Shown: piece by piece, positions 1 through 7,922 of the stretch
How positions within the stretch are numbered: position 1 is the first letter of the stretch
How the letters are laid out: each line of letters starts with the position of its first letter
Assembly: GCA_023475345.1 (NCBI GenBank)
Contig: JAMCWD010000038.1
Span: 1-64,000 of the forward strand
Length of the DNA: 64,000 nucleotides
Reading direction: 5' to 3'
DNA from: Chloroflexota bacterium
GTDB taxonomy: Bacteria; Vulcanimicrobiota; JAMCWD01
Translations under genes and position numbers: made by a program
The notes under the pieces: model-generated
What the model was told of the DNA's origin: nothing
Database searches by the model: none
What the model saw: the letters and a program-made list of their open reading frames with translations, nothing else

Positions 1-333
1 AGAGAGAAAAAAGGCGTTTTTCAATTTCTTATTAACGGTATGATTATTACTGATAATGAGAAACCCAAGGATAAAAGAGATGTTAAAGAATATGATGTGA
101 TCGAATTAATTATTAATGATAATAATGAAGCTGAATGTTGGATTTATGCATGTTCTATAGCAAATGATTATAGATCTAAAGACAAGGAAGCAATTGAAGA
201 CTTAGCTAAAAATATTCACGAGTTATATCCAGATTTAAAAATACGAACAAGATACATTATTCAAAAAGATAAGGCCAATAATCTTTGGGAGCCAAAAGAA
301 GAAGAGACAGGTGTAGGAAGTTGGAATTCGTAA
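1..333 (+). CDS. Partial hypothetical protein (C-terminal part, 5' end outside window)
   Basis: The reading frame is open from base 1, where it already encodes residues REKKGVFQFLING before the first internal ATG at 40. The gene therefore starts upstream of the window and at least 110 residues of its C-terminus are seen. The product is acidic, highly charged and rich in Asn, Asp and Lys, with no membrane segment and no motif I recognise. It is clearly more AT-rich than the genes that follow, which suggests a transferred or poorly adapted gene. A short hairpin (GGCCAA/TTGGCC, 353-367) follows the stop but lacks a strong T-run. Function unknown. Confidence 0.6.
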   Translation, partial: REKKGVFQFLINGMIITDNEKPKDKRDVKEYDVIELIINDNNEAECWIYACSIANDYRSKDKEAIEDLAKNIHELYPDLKIRTRYIIQKDKANNLWEPKEEETGVGSWNS

Positions 334-396
334 ATTAAATCGATAACATACTGGCCAACGCTTGGCCCTTTCCAGTAATAATATTTTACTGTTCAA

Positions 397-1104
397 CTAC
401 CCCGCGGCTTTATAAGCTTCTTTGCGCGTGATGAACCTGCCCTTGCCGGACGGAAGGTTGGCGGGGAGCGGGAGTTTGCCTGTCCTGATGCGGGTCAGCG
501 AAACTATCATAAGCCCGGCGGCCCGGCACATCATCCTTATCTGCCTCTTGTGCCCCGTCGTCAGTATGAACGATAAGGCCGCATTAGCGCCTGTTTTCTT
601 CCCGAGACTGACTTTCGCCTTCGCGGTATAGCCGTCTTCAATTGTAACGGGCGAATTCAGCTTTTCCACCGCTTCGCCTATCCGGGGGAACCATTTGACC
701 TCCACGATATATTCTTTTTCGTGCCCGTGAGACGGGTGGGTGAGGAGCTGGGTCAGTTCCCCGTCGTTTGTAAATATCAAAAGCCCGCTGGAATCGAGGT
801 CAAGCCGTCCCGCCGAATCGAGCCCCGCCGCTTCTTCAGGCAGCAGGTCATAAATCGTCGGCTTCCCGCCCTGGGACATGCGGCTGCAGAGATACCCCGC
901 AGGCTTGTTCAAGATGTAATATTTCGTATCGGGAAAATAGAGAGCTTTGCCGGAATATGCGACTTTGTCTTTTCCGGGTACAACAGGGGTTCCCGGGTCT
1001 TTCGTAATCACGCCGTTAAGGACGACGCCGTTTTCTAAAATAAGCGAATCGGCTTTCCGCCTGGAAATGCCCAGGCATGCGCCGACGAATTTATTAAGCC
1101 TCAT
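397..1104 (-). CDS. Pseudouridine synthase, RsuA/RluB/RluE/RluF family
   Basis: Predicted to isomerise a specific uridine in rRNA to pseudouridine in the cytoplasm. The 235-residue length is normal for the family. Residues 1-45 form an S4-type RNA-binding domain (MRLNKFVGACLGISRRKADS). The catalytic motif GRLDLDSSGLLIFTNDG lies at 99-115, with Asp102 as the expected nucleophile. A C-terminal GHKRQIRMMCRAAG segment matches the usual G-N-RQVRRM block. The sequence does not show whether 16S or 23S rRNA is the target. The gene is convergent with the left-edge gene. It is separated from the upstream flavoprotein gene on the same strand by a palindromic repeat at 1124-1280, so the two may not share one message. 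Confidence 0.88.
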   Translation of the reverse strand: MRLNKFVGACLGISRRKADSLILENGVVLNGVITKDPGTPVVPGKDKVAYSGKALYFPDTKYYILNKPAGYLCSRMSQGGKPTIYDLLPEEAAGLDSAGRLDLDSSGLLIFTNDGELTQLLTHPSHGHEKEYIVEVKWFPRIGEAVEKLNSPVTIEDGYTAKAKVSLGKKTGANAALSFILTTGHKRQIRMMCRAAGLMIVSLTRIRTGKLPLPANLPSGKGRFITRKEAYKAAG

Positions 1105-1123
1105 GGATTCCTGCTTTCCAAAA

Positions 1124-1280
1124 TGTCTAAAAAGTCTCTACAAAAATTCGGTATATAACAATTCCCTTCTCGGGAGGGGATTAAGGGGTGGGTCTTGTAA
1201 AGTAAAATTATATTTATACCCACCCCGGCCTTCGGCCACCCCGAGGAGGGGAATGCCTTCTTTCTGGACTTTTTAGACAG
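1124..1280. repeat. Palindromic interspersed repeat, copy 1 (MITE-like)
   Basis: An element of about 157 bp bounded by inverted termini: TGTCTAAAAAGTC at 1124-1136 and GACTTTTTAGACAG at 1267-1280. The interior is also self-complementary: a left CCCTTCTCGGGAGGGG block and GGGGTGGG pair with CCCACCCC and CCGAGGAGGGG on the right, so the whole unit can fold into one long hairpin. A related copy lies at 17871-18025 with matching termini and a matching CCCACCCCG-to-GGAGGGGAATG block. It carries no transposase. A 62-codon reading frame through it is not convincing as a gene. Confidence 0.7.
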
Positions 1281-1285
1281 CCTGT

Positions 1286-2566
1286 TCATAGTGGCTCCAG
1301 CGCCTTTCCCGCGGCGGATAACCCGGCAAGATGCCCGGTGCTGAACGCGGCGGTGAGGTTGTATCCGCCTGTAGGGCCGTCGAGATCCAGGACTTCCCCG
1401 CAGAAATAAAGGCCGGGCACAAGTTTCGATTCCAGTGTGCCGGGGGTTACCTCGTCAAGTGAAACGCCGCCGCCGGTAACTATTGCCTCGGACATGGGGC
1501 GGAGTCCCGACACGGCTATCCTGAAATCGCGCAGAATCTGGACAAGGGCTTTTCTTTGTTTCGCTGTCAACTGGCCTGCCTTCAACTCCGGGCTTATCCC
1601 GGCACGCTCCAGCACTACCGGCACGAGCCTCCTGGGGAGGAGAGTTGCGGCGAGGTTGATCATATTTTTCACAGGGGAATGTGCGGCTTCCCGCCTGACC
1701 CTTTCTTCAAGCTTTTCGGCATCGAGCGCCGGCTTGAAATTTATCGACACGGCAAGCTCCCTGCCTTCCCCGATGAGCTTTGCCGCGCCCCGGCTGGCGT
1801 CTATGACAAGCGGCCCCGAAAGGCCGAAGTGTGTAAAGAGCATCTCGCCCGTTTCGGAATATTCTTTTCTCCAATCCTCATCGTTCCGGCGCGAAAACAA
1901 CGTAAGCCCTATGTTTCTCAGAGAGACTCCCGAAAGTGTCGTAATGGTTTTGTCGCCGGATTCAAACGGCACAAGGGCCGGATAAAGCGGAACGATCTCA
2001 TGCCCCGCCATTTTTGCAAGTTGTGCGCCGCTCCCGTCGGAGCCTGTCGAGGGATAGGATGCGCCGCCCGCCGCAAGAATGATACAACGGGCATGGATCT
2101 CCGGCCTGTCTTTGGATTCGATGATGAAGCCGCCTTCAGATGTTTTTATCCGTTCAACTTTCCAGCCGCATCTGAGGACAACGCCGGACTCTTTCAAAAA
2201 TTTCTCAAGCGTGAAAAGGACGGATCGGGCGTCGTCGCTTTGAGGGAATATGCGGCCGCCGCGTTCGATTTTAGTAGGGAGTCCCAGGGAGTTGAAAAAA
2301 ACAACTATATCTTCGTTTGAAAATTTCGAAAGGCTGCTGTAAAGGAATTTTCCGCCGTGCCCGAAATCCGGGATGAACCGGTCGAAAGGCACGGTGTTGG
2401 TGATATTACAACGGCCTTTCCCGGTGATGAGCAATTTTTTGCCGGGGTGGGCGTTCCGCTCCAGCAGGATTACGTTTGCCCCTAGCAGGGCGGCTTGTCC
2501 TGCGGCCGTCATGCCCGCCGGGCCGCCGCCTATAACCGCGATATCGAATTTGTGATGAACGTTCAT
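1286..2566 (-). CDS. NAD(P)/FAD-dependent oxidoreductase, BaiN/HI0933 (YhiN) family
   Basis: A soluble flavoprotein of 426 residues, close to the usual family length. The N-terminal FAD-binding Rossmann motif is IGGGPAGMTA at residues 12-21, with the acidic end of strand 2 at LLERN. The family signature ITGKGRCNITN follows at about 47-57. The C-terminus carries the second FAD contact region (VPGLYFCGEVLDLDGPTGGYNL), typical of HI0933-like proteins. The substrate is not known for most of the family; the link to bile-acid dehydroxylation in BaiN should not be transferred here. The ATG at 2566 is chosen because it directly precedes the Rossmann strand and follows an AAGG-type ribosome site. Confidence 0.88.
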   Translation of the reverse strand: MNVHHKFDIAVIGGGPAGMTAAGQAALLGANVILLERNAHPGKKLLITGKGRCNITNTVPFDRFIPDFGHGGKFLYSSLSKFSNEDIVVFFNSLGLPTKIERGGRIFPQSDDARSVLFTLEKFLKESGVVLRCGWKVERIKTSEGGFIIESKDRPEIHARCIILAAGGASYPSTGSDGSGAQLAKMAGHEIVPLYPALVPFESGDKTITTLSGVSLRNIGLTLFSRRNDEDWRKEYSETGEMLFTHFGLSGPLVIDASRGAAKLIGEGRELAVSINFKPALDAEKLEERVRREAAHSPVKNMINLAATLLPRRLVPVVLERAGISPELKAGQLTAKQRKALVQILRDFRIAVSGLRPMSEAIVTGGGVSLDEVTPGTLESKLVPGLYFCGEVLDLDGPTGGYNLTAAFSTGHLAGLSAAGKALEPL

Positions 2567-2695
2567 TATCGCCTTCAGGATTCTCCGAAGCTTCCTTTGC
2601 TCCTTTGTATTTCGAATAAAGTTTCAATTCCAGAAGGTTTTTGGACTTTGCCGGAAGAATTTCTATGGGTCTGTCAATTAACAGGAGGTGGGATA

Positions 2696-3550
2696 ATGGG
2701 TCTCTTCAACAGGATATTTAAAAGAGAAAAAGCCGAGGGCAAGGCGAAGGCTGCAAAGCCCGTAAAGAAGGAAGAGTTCAAGGGCCTTTCCAGGCTTGAG
2801 GCGGCGTTGAAGCTGGTCTCCGATACGCCGAACGCAAAAAACAGGCGGGAATTTTCATCTGCTTTGATTGAAGCCTTGTTTTATATCCCTCTTTCGGAAA
2901 AAGGCGAGCCGGATGTTATCGAAGTCGAAACGCCCAGGAAGATAAAAGTGCATTTAAAAACGGTGAAGGATGAGGAAGGCAAGATCCTCCTCCCTGTTTA
3001 TACGAGCAAGAAGCTATTTGAAAAACAGAATCCCGGCATGGATTCGCTCTCGATATCGAGCAAGGACCTGATGCTGATGCTTGAAAACAGCGGGGCATCC
3101 GTCCTTTTGATAAATCCCGATTACGAGATTTCAGGCGAAGTGAAAGTATCCGATCTTGCCGCGCTTGCGGCAGCCGCAGGCTTCAAAACCAAAGAATCGA
3201 ACGTGGCGCTTATAATGGTGAAGGACGGCTCGACGATACATGTTTCCAAAATTTTCCGGGAACTTACGCAGGAGCAGTACGATTACCTGAAGGAGGCGTT
3301 TTCGAAATACCCGGAGGTGGTAAAGGCTTATACTTTTACGGGGATATTCGAGGAAGGCGTCCCTCAGGATGTTGTCGGCGTTTGTTTCACCGGCACCAGG
3401 ATGAAGGCTTTGAGCATCCTCCAGTCCATAAGCCCCGGCCTTTCAAAGGCGCTTCTCGGGGATCAGAAAATCAACTTCCTCGGCTTCCTGGAAGGGCCTC
3501 TGGTAACGCAGGTGGAATCCATAGTCCCGGCTTTTTACAAGAAGGGATGA
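2696..3550 (+). CDS. SseB family protein
   Basis: A 284-residue soluble protein with the two-part layout of the SseB (enhanced serine sensitivity) family. After a Lys-rich N-terminal tail (about 1-35), residues 36-160 resemble the SseB N-terminal domain, including ILLPVYTSKKLFEKQNP. The C-terminal half (about 170-284) resembles the SseB C-terminal domain. Its biochemical role is poorly known; in Escherichia coli the family is tied to serine tolerance. The frame is open upstream to 2495, but the ATG at 2696 has an AGGAGGTGGG site 5 bases before it, and the upstream residues overlap the start of the divergent flavoprotein gene. A rho-independent terminator follows at 3569. Confidence 0.75.
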   Translation: MGLFNRIFKREKAEGKAKAAKPVKKEEFKGLSRLEAALKLVSDTPNAKNRREFSSALIEALFYIPLSEKGEPDVIEVETPRKIKVHLKTVKDEEGKILLPVYTSKKLFEKQNPGMDSLSISSKDLMLMLENSGASVLLINPDYEISGEVKVSDLAALAAAAGFKTKESNVALIMVKDGSTIHVSKIFRELTQEQYDYLKEAFSKYPEVVKAYTFTGIFEEGVPQDVVGVCFTGTRMKALSILQSISPGLSKALLGDQKINFLGFLEGPLVTQVESIVPAFYKKG

Positions 3551-3568
3551 TTGAAAGATTATATTTTC

Positions 3569-3600
3569 AAAGCCCCGCCGCCCGTGCGGGGCTTTTATTC
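3569..3600 (+). terminator. Rho-independent terminator after the SseB-like gene
   Basis: A perfect 10-bp stem (AAAGCCCCGC and GCGGGGCTTT) with a 7-base loop, ending in a short T-rich run (TTTTATT). It lies 18 bases after the stop of the SseB-like gene and before the start of the DUF2723-TPR gene, so it separates the two transcripts. Confidence 0.85.
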
Positions 3601-3616
3601 TTGAAAGCCTGATTTT

Positions 3617-5974
3617 ATGCGGGAAACTCACAAGACTTTGAAAAAGAAAGACGCCGGGATACCGCCGGTTTCATGGCAGGTTCTTGTTATTGCCGGGGTG
3701 CTTGCGCTTTTCGGGCTGTTCCTTTACCTGTCAACAGTTTCCAGCTATGTGGATTTCGGTGATTCGGGAGAATCCGTAGCCTGTGCCGTGATATCGGGGG
3801 TCGCACACCCGCCGGGGTACCCGCTATATACCGTTATAAGCAAGATCTTTACTTATTTGCCGCTCGGGACGGTTGTTTTCCGCGTCAACATGGTTTCGGT
3901 TATCGCATCTATCCTCGTGCTTTTTTTATTGACGCTTACGGCGTTCAGGGTAATCCCAACATTGTTCGGCGCGGCTCTTTCGGCCCTGATGATCCTGGTG
4001 TCTCCGGCTTTCTGGGATTATGCGACTTATGCAAAATGCTACGCCCTGGGGCTTTTGATAATAATTTTGATGATCTATATATCCCTGGGGTTCCCGCGCG
4101 ATAAGAACCCGGCAAGGGTAACCGCCGTGGCTTTTTTGCTGGGTCTGGGCCTTGCAAATCATTACCAGACGGTGATGCTGTTCTTCCCCGCCGTGCTTTA
4201 CTTCCTGGCATCGGCGACATTGAAAAATACGAAAAAGCTTTTCTCGATGTTCATGGGCAGCTTCGTTTTGTTCGCCCTCTTTACTTTGAGCCAGGGGAAT
4301 AAGCCGCTCCAGGTTCTTTTCGCCGTGATGCTCGGCGCCTTCTATCTTTATTACCTGGTCATTGCGCTCAAAGAGACCCCTGTGAAATATGTGCCTCTCC
4401 ATATTTTATTTTTCCTTGTCGGCCTCCTGCCTTATTTGTATATACCGTGGGCCGCAGGCCGCGACCCGCTTATAAGCTGGGACAGTGCCGATACTTTTTC
4501 AGGCTTCCTTGATCTTATTTCAATCAGGGACTACAGGACTGCTTTCAATCCTTCCATAGCTGCGGCGGCAGGCCAGTTCAAGCTTTACTTTATCCTGCTC
4601 TTCAAGCAGTTTGGCCCTCTCGGGCTTGCGCTCGCCGCGATAGGCGCCGCCCGGTTGTTCAGGCAGAAAAGAACAATTGCCGAATTCTTTACTGTTTTCT
4701 GGGTTTTCCAGGTGGGAGGTTTTGCTCTCCAGCTTAAAACGCCCATGGACGAGCTGACGCCTCTTGTCATGACGGGCTTTTATCTCCCAAGCCATCTCGC
4801 GGTCGCGGTTATGATCGCATCGGGGGCGGGACTGTTGTACGACATAATAAGGAATACGGGCGGGACAAAAGCCGTAAAAATTGCAGCCTGTGTTCTCCCG
4901 TTCCTGCTGTTCGCGGTACCGGTTTACGGGGCCGTTCAGGATTTCAGGGTCCATGACAAGAGCAGGTTTTATTTCGTGGATGATTATGCGGAAAATGTTT
5001 TTATGACTCTTCCCGAAAATGCCGTCCTGTTCAGCCAGGCTGACGATGGGACTTTCCCCCTGTGGTACAAGCAGAGTGTCGAAAAAGCCCGTCCCGATGC
5101 GGCGGTTATTTTTTCCGACCTTTTGTCCAGGCCGTGGTACCGCGCCCAGGTTGAAAAAAGATACGGGTTGAAAGACCCGATCCCCGGCAGGACCGAACCG
5201 GACACAGGAAGAGCGATGCTTGAAATTATCGCCGCCGGCAGGGACAGGGTTTTTTATATCGACCATTTCAACAGGATCAGCTACGGGAAAAATATCCCGG
5301 TGATCCAGGAAGGCATTCTTTACAGGGTTGCCACGCCCGGTGAAAAACCCGGGTTCAATGTTGAAAAAACCTCTGTTTTATTGCCGGAATATAAGCTGCG
5401 GGGCGTTTTCGATCCTTCGGCGTACAAGGATTTTTATGTAAAGAACATGATGCTTGTATATACCAAGGCGTTCAACGACCTGGGTAAGTATCTCGTCGAA
5501 AGCGGGAAAAAACAGGAAGGCATGGAGTACATGGAAAAAGCGCTCCGGACGGATCCCGGCAACAAGTTTATAGAACACAACCTGGATGTCATCCGGAGCG
5601 GCAAGTACGGCGGTGAAAATTCCATAAGCGCAGGTATTGCGTACAGAAAGGGGATGGAAGCTCTCGATGCCGGGGATATAAACGGCGCGCTCAAGGCATG
5701 GGATGAAGCCATACGGCTCGATCCCCAAAACCCGGGGTTTCATAACGATCTTGCAAACCTGCTTTCCCGGATCGGCCGCACGGAAGAAGCTGAAAAACAC
5801 TATAAAACCGCCATTTCGTCGAATCCCGGCATGCCTTATGTCCATTACAACCTGGGCCGCTTATACGAGAAGACCGGCCGCGCCGATGAAGCCGCTGCAG
5901 AATATAACGAAGAGTTGAAGGTCAATCCCGGCTCCGTCCAGGCAGGAGACGCTTTGAAAAGGCTGAAACCCTGA
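3617..5974 (+). CDS. DUF2723 membrane protein (GT-C-like glycosyltransferase) with C-terminal TPR repeats
   Basis: A 785-residue multi-pass inner-membrane protein. The N-terminal half carries the DUF2723 hallmarks: an acidic loop after the first membrane segment (FGDSGES, about 48-54) and the HPPGYPLY block at 64-71. These resemble the GT-C fold enzymes that move sugars from polyprenyl phosphate donors. About ten hydrophobic segments run to residue 440. The rest is a soluble region ending in TPR repeats (about 610-785), for example GDINGALKAWDEAIRLDPQN and EEAEKHYKTAISSNPG. The gene precedes gspI by 40 bases and may be cotranscribed with the T2SS genes. The substrate is unknown. The acceptor could be a secreted protein or a surface polymer, but that is inference. 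Confidence 0.75.
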   Translation: MRETHKTLKKKDAGIPPVSWQVLVIAGVLALFGLFLYLSTVSSYVDFGDSGESVACAVISGVAHPPGYPLYTVISKIFTYLPLGTVVFRVNMVSVIASILVLFLLTLTAFRVIPTLFGAALSALMILVSPAFWDYATYAKCYALGLLIIILMIYISLGFPRDKNPARVTAVAFLLGLGLANHYQTVMLFFPAVLYFLASATLKNTKKLFSMFMGSFVLFALFTLSQGNKPLQVLFAVMLGAFYLYYLVIALKETPVKYVPLHILFFLVGLLPYLYIPWAAGRDPLISWDSADTFSGFLDLISIRDYRTAFNPSIAAAAGQFKLYFILLFKQFGPLGLALAAIGAARLFRQKRTIAEFFTVFWVFQVGGFALQLKTPMDELTPLVMTGFYLPSHLAVAVMIASGAGLLYDIIRNTGGTKAVKIAACVLPFLLFAVPVYGAVQDFRVHDKSRFYFVDDYAENVFMTLPENAVLFSQADDGTFPLWYKQSVEKARPDAAVIFSDLLSRPWYRAQVEKRYGLKDPIPGRTEPDTGRAMLEIIAAGRDRVFYIDHFNRISYGKNIPVIQEGILYRVATPGEKPGFNVEKTSVLLPEYKLRGVFDPSAYKDFYVKNMMLVYTKAFNDLGKYLVESGKKQEGMEYMEKALRTDPGNKFIEHNLDVIRSGKYGGENSISAGIAYRKGMEALDAGDINGALKAWDEAIRLDPQNPGFHNDLANLLSRIGRTEEAEKHYKTAISSNPGMPYVHYNLGRLYEKTGRADEAAAEYNEELKVNPGSVQAGDALKRLKP

Positions 5975-6014
5975 GCCGGTATCTTTCAGAACCGCTTGAA
6001 ATAAAGGATTTCAG

Positions 6015-6377
6015 ATGCCGAAAAAAGAAAAAACCTTATTGAATATGCGTAGCAGAGGATTTTCTCTTCTTGAGGTTTTAATCGCGCTGGCCATCATTGC
6101 GCTGGTTATGGTCGCTCTTTTAAGGCTCCAGACGTTAACCACTTCGCAAACTTACAACTCAAATGAAAATTTCAGGGCGCTGGTCGTTGCGATAAACGAG
6201 GCGGAGGATTTGACGAAAAAGAAGTTTACAGGCGAGACCCAGAAGGAAGCAGGCGGCTTCAGGATAGAAGCCAGGACGGGGACGGTATCAGGCGAGCTTC
6301 CTGCCGAGCGGCTTAAAATAACGGTTTCATCGAAAGAAGGTCCCGTAATGGATCTTAACCTTTATCACATGAAGTGA
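6015..6377 (+). CDS. gspI: Type II secretion minor pseudopilin GspI
   Basis: A 120-residue type IV pilin-like protein. It has a short basic leader, a prepilin peptidase site SRG|FSLLEV with cleavage after Gly15 and the conserved Glu at +5 (residue 20), and one hydrophobic helix (about 16-38). GspI normally forms the pseudopilus tip with GspJ and GspK, and those two genes follow directly, which decides the call over PilV. An AAAGGA ribosome site precedes the ATG. This is the first T2SS gene of the operon. No GspG or GspH gene precedes it. Confidence 0.8.
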   Translation: MPKKEKTLLNMRSRGFSLLEVLIALAIIALVMVALLRLQTLTTSQTYNSNENFRALVVAINEAEDLTKKKFTGETQKEAGGFRIEARTGTVSGELPAERLKITVSSKEGPVMDLNLYHMK

Positions 6378-6384
6378 TGAATTT

Positions 6385-6993
6385 ATGAGACGATATCGTG
6401 CAGGGAAAGGATTCACGCTTATCGAGGTGCTGGTAACGGCGGCGCTGGTTGCGCTTGTCCTTGCGCTCACCGGCGGGGCGTTGCTTTTCACCACCAGGGC
6501 CGCCGCAAAGACGAGGACCATGATTTACCGCCAGAGAGATATTGCGCGGGTGTTTGCGCAGATGCGCCAGCAGCTTTTGAATTTATATAACTCCAATCAC
6601 AGGAAAGACTATGTCCTGGGGAACCCCGGCGAGATGGAAAACAGGGACGAGATTTTCTTCCTGACATCGACTCCGCTTTATTCTCAGTCAACCGCCGAGG
6701 TCGGTTATAAAATCATGAGCGATGAAAATGGGCCTCCGTACCTTGCTTACAGGGAGTTCCCGTTTGTTGAGAAAGAAGGCTTTGCCGAAAGCAAGTGGAA
6801 ACCGCTTTCGCGGCAGGTGGAGGGCATGAAGGTATTTTATTACCAGGGGGATGCAAAGTCCGACCGGTGGAATAATGACGGCTATCCCGACAAGTTTGAG
6901 ATAACTTTGTTTTACCGGGATAAAGATGACCCTGAAAAGCTCCTGGACATAACGTTCGAAGTTGTTCCCGCGCTGGGCGGCGGGTACTGGTAG
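6385..6993 (+). CDS. gspJ: Type II secretion minor pseudopilin GspJ
   Basis: A 202-residue pseudopilin with leader MRRYRAGKG, cleavage before Phe10 (GKG|FTLIEV), Glu14 at mature +5, and a hydrophobic helix at about 12-33. The length and the long C-terminal globular domain (about 60-202) fit GspJ. It starts 7 bases after gspI and is followed by gspK with a gap of 10 bases. It should assemble in the inner membrane and periplasm into the tip complex that pushes substrates through the secretin. Confidence 0.82.
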   Translation: MRRYRAGKGFTLIEVLVTAALVALVLALTGGALLFTTRAAAKTRTMIYRQRDIARVFAQMRQQLLNLYNSNHRKDYVLGNPGEMENRDEIFFLTSTPLYSQSTAEVGYKIMSDENGPPYLAYREFPFVEKEGFAESKWKPLSRQVEGMKVFYYQGDAKSDRWNNDGYPDKFEITLFYRDKDDPEKLLDITFEVVPALGGGYW

Positions 6994-7003
6994 GAGGAAC
7001 AGG

Positions 7004-7915
7004 TTGATAGTCGTTATTGTCATGATAATGATGTCCCTGATGATGGGCAATATAGTCCAGCTTTCGGGCGAGAGCCTGAACAATACGCAGTATGTCGCCC
7101 TTCTGAAGGAGCGGGAGCAGGGTTATTACATTGCAAGGTCGGCGCTGGGGGCGATGCCCCGCCTTTTGAACGATGACGACAAGAAGGTGGACTCACTGAC
7201 GGATACATGGGCGCATACGATTGGCCCTATCGAGCTTGAAGAAGGGGTGGTAACCATAAATATCGAGGACGAGGAGCGTTTTTTCAATCCTCAATATTTA
7301 TTGGAAGCCGACGGCAAGGTCGAGCAAAAGCATCTGGACCAACTCCGAAGGCTCCTTACCCATCTTGAAATAGATCCCGACTGGTCCAATGTCCTTGTTG
7401 ACTGGATGGACGAGGATTCGGACAGGCGTTATCCCGGCGGCGCCGAAGGGACGGATTATGAAAAAGTCCCGTGCAAGAATGCCGGGATGGATTCCATCCA
7501 GGAGCTTTATTTTTTGCCGGGCATAGAAAAGGAAAAGATTGAAGGGAGCGAATCTGCAGATAGGAGAATACCCGGTCTTGTTGAACTTTTTACATTGTAC
7601 AGCAACGGGAAGGTCAATATAAATACCGCCCCGTATGATGTACTTTTAAGCCTGGATGAAGAACTGACGGAGAATCTTGCGACGGAGATAATCAGAAGGC
7701 GTGGGGACCAGCCTTTTGAGAACCTGTCCGATCTGCAGGATCTTCCCGGCGTTACAGGCGATCTTGTTTATCGCCTCCAGAGCGTAGCAGGGGTGACAAG
7801 CGAGAATTTTAAAGTTAAGATACAGGTGAAAATCGGCGAAAGCACGACTTATCTTACGGCTGTGCTGGAAAGAGGCAGCACGTCAAGTAAGGTAAGGTTT
7901 ATAAAGGTGGAATAA
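7004..7915 (+). CDS. gspK: Type II secretion minor pseudopilin GspK
   Basis: A 303-residue protein with an N-terminal hydrophobic helix and a large periplasmic domain. The C-terminal half contains NINTAPYDVLLSL and a helix-hairpin-helix-like stretch (FENLSDLQDLPGVTGDLVYR), as in the SAM-like domain of GspK. The start is taken as TTG 7004, which has AGGAGG at 6992-6997, six bases upstream. The frame is open further upstream, but that part overlaps the end of gspJ. With either start no normal prepilin cleavage site (Gly followed by a hydrophobic residue) is visible, which is unusual because GspK is normally processed. Confidence 0.78.
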   Translation: MIVVIVMIMMSLMMGNIVQLSGESLNNTQYVALLKEREQGYYIARSALGAMPRLLNDDDKKVDSLTDTWAHTIGPIELEEGVVTINIEDEERFFNPQYLLEADGKVEQKHLDQLRRLLTHLEIDPDWSNVLVDWMDEDSDRRYPGGAEGTDYEKVPCKNAGMDSIQELYFLPGIEKEKIEGSESADRRIPGLVELFTLYSNGKVNINTAPYDVLLSLDEELTENLATEIIRRRGDQPFENLSDLQDLPGVTGDLVYRLQSVAGVTSENFKVKIQVKIGESTTYLTAVLERGSTSSKVRFIKVE

Positions 7916-7922
7916 AGAGCGG

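Noticed and set aside
1101-1289. 62-codon minus-strand reading frame
   Set aside because: It lies within the palindromic repeat 1124-1280, has no ribosome site and low-complexity content.
1556-2320. 254-codon plus-strand reading frame opposite the flavoprotein
   Set aside because: It is antisense to a clearly conserved FAD-binding protein and shows no motif of its own.
2495-2695. N-terminal extension of the SseB-like protein
   Set aside because: The extension overlaps the divergent flavoprotein start, and the ATG at 2696 has a far better ribosome site.
4520-5266. 248-codon minus-strand reading frame opposite the DUF2723 gene
   Set aside because: Antisense shadow of a conserved membrane protein; no start signal.
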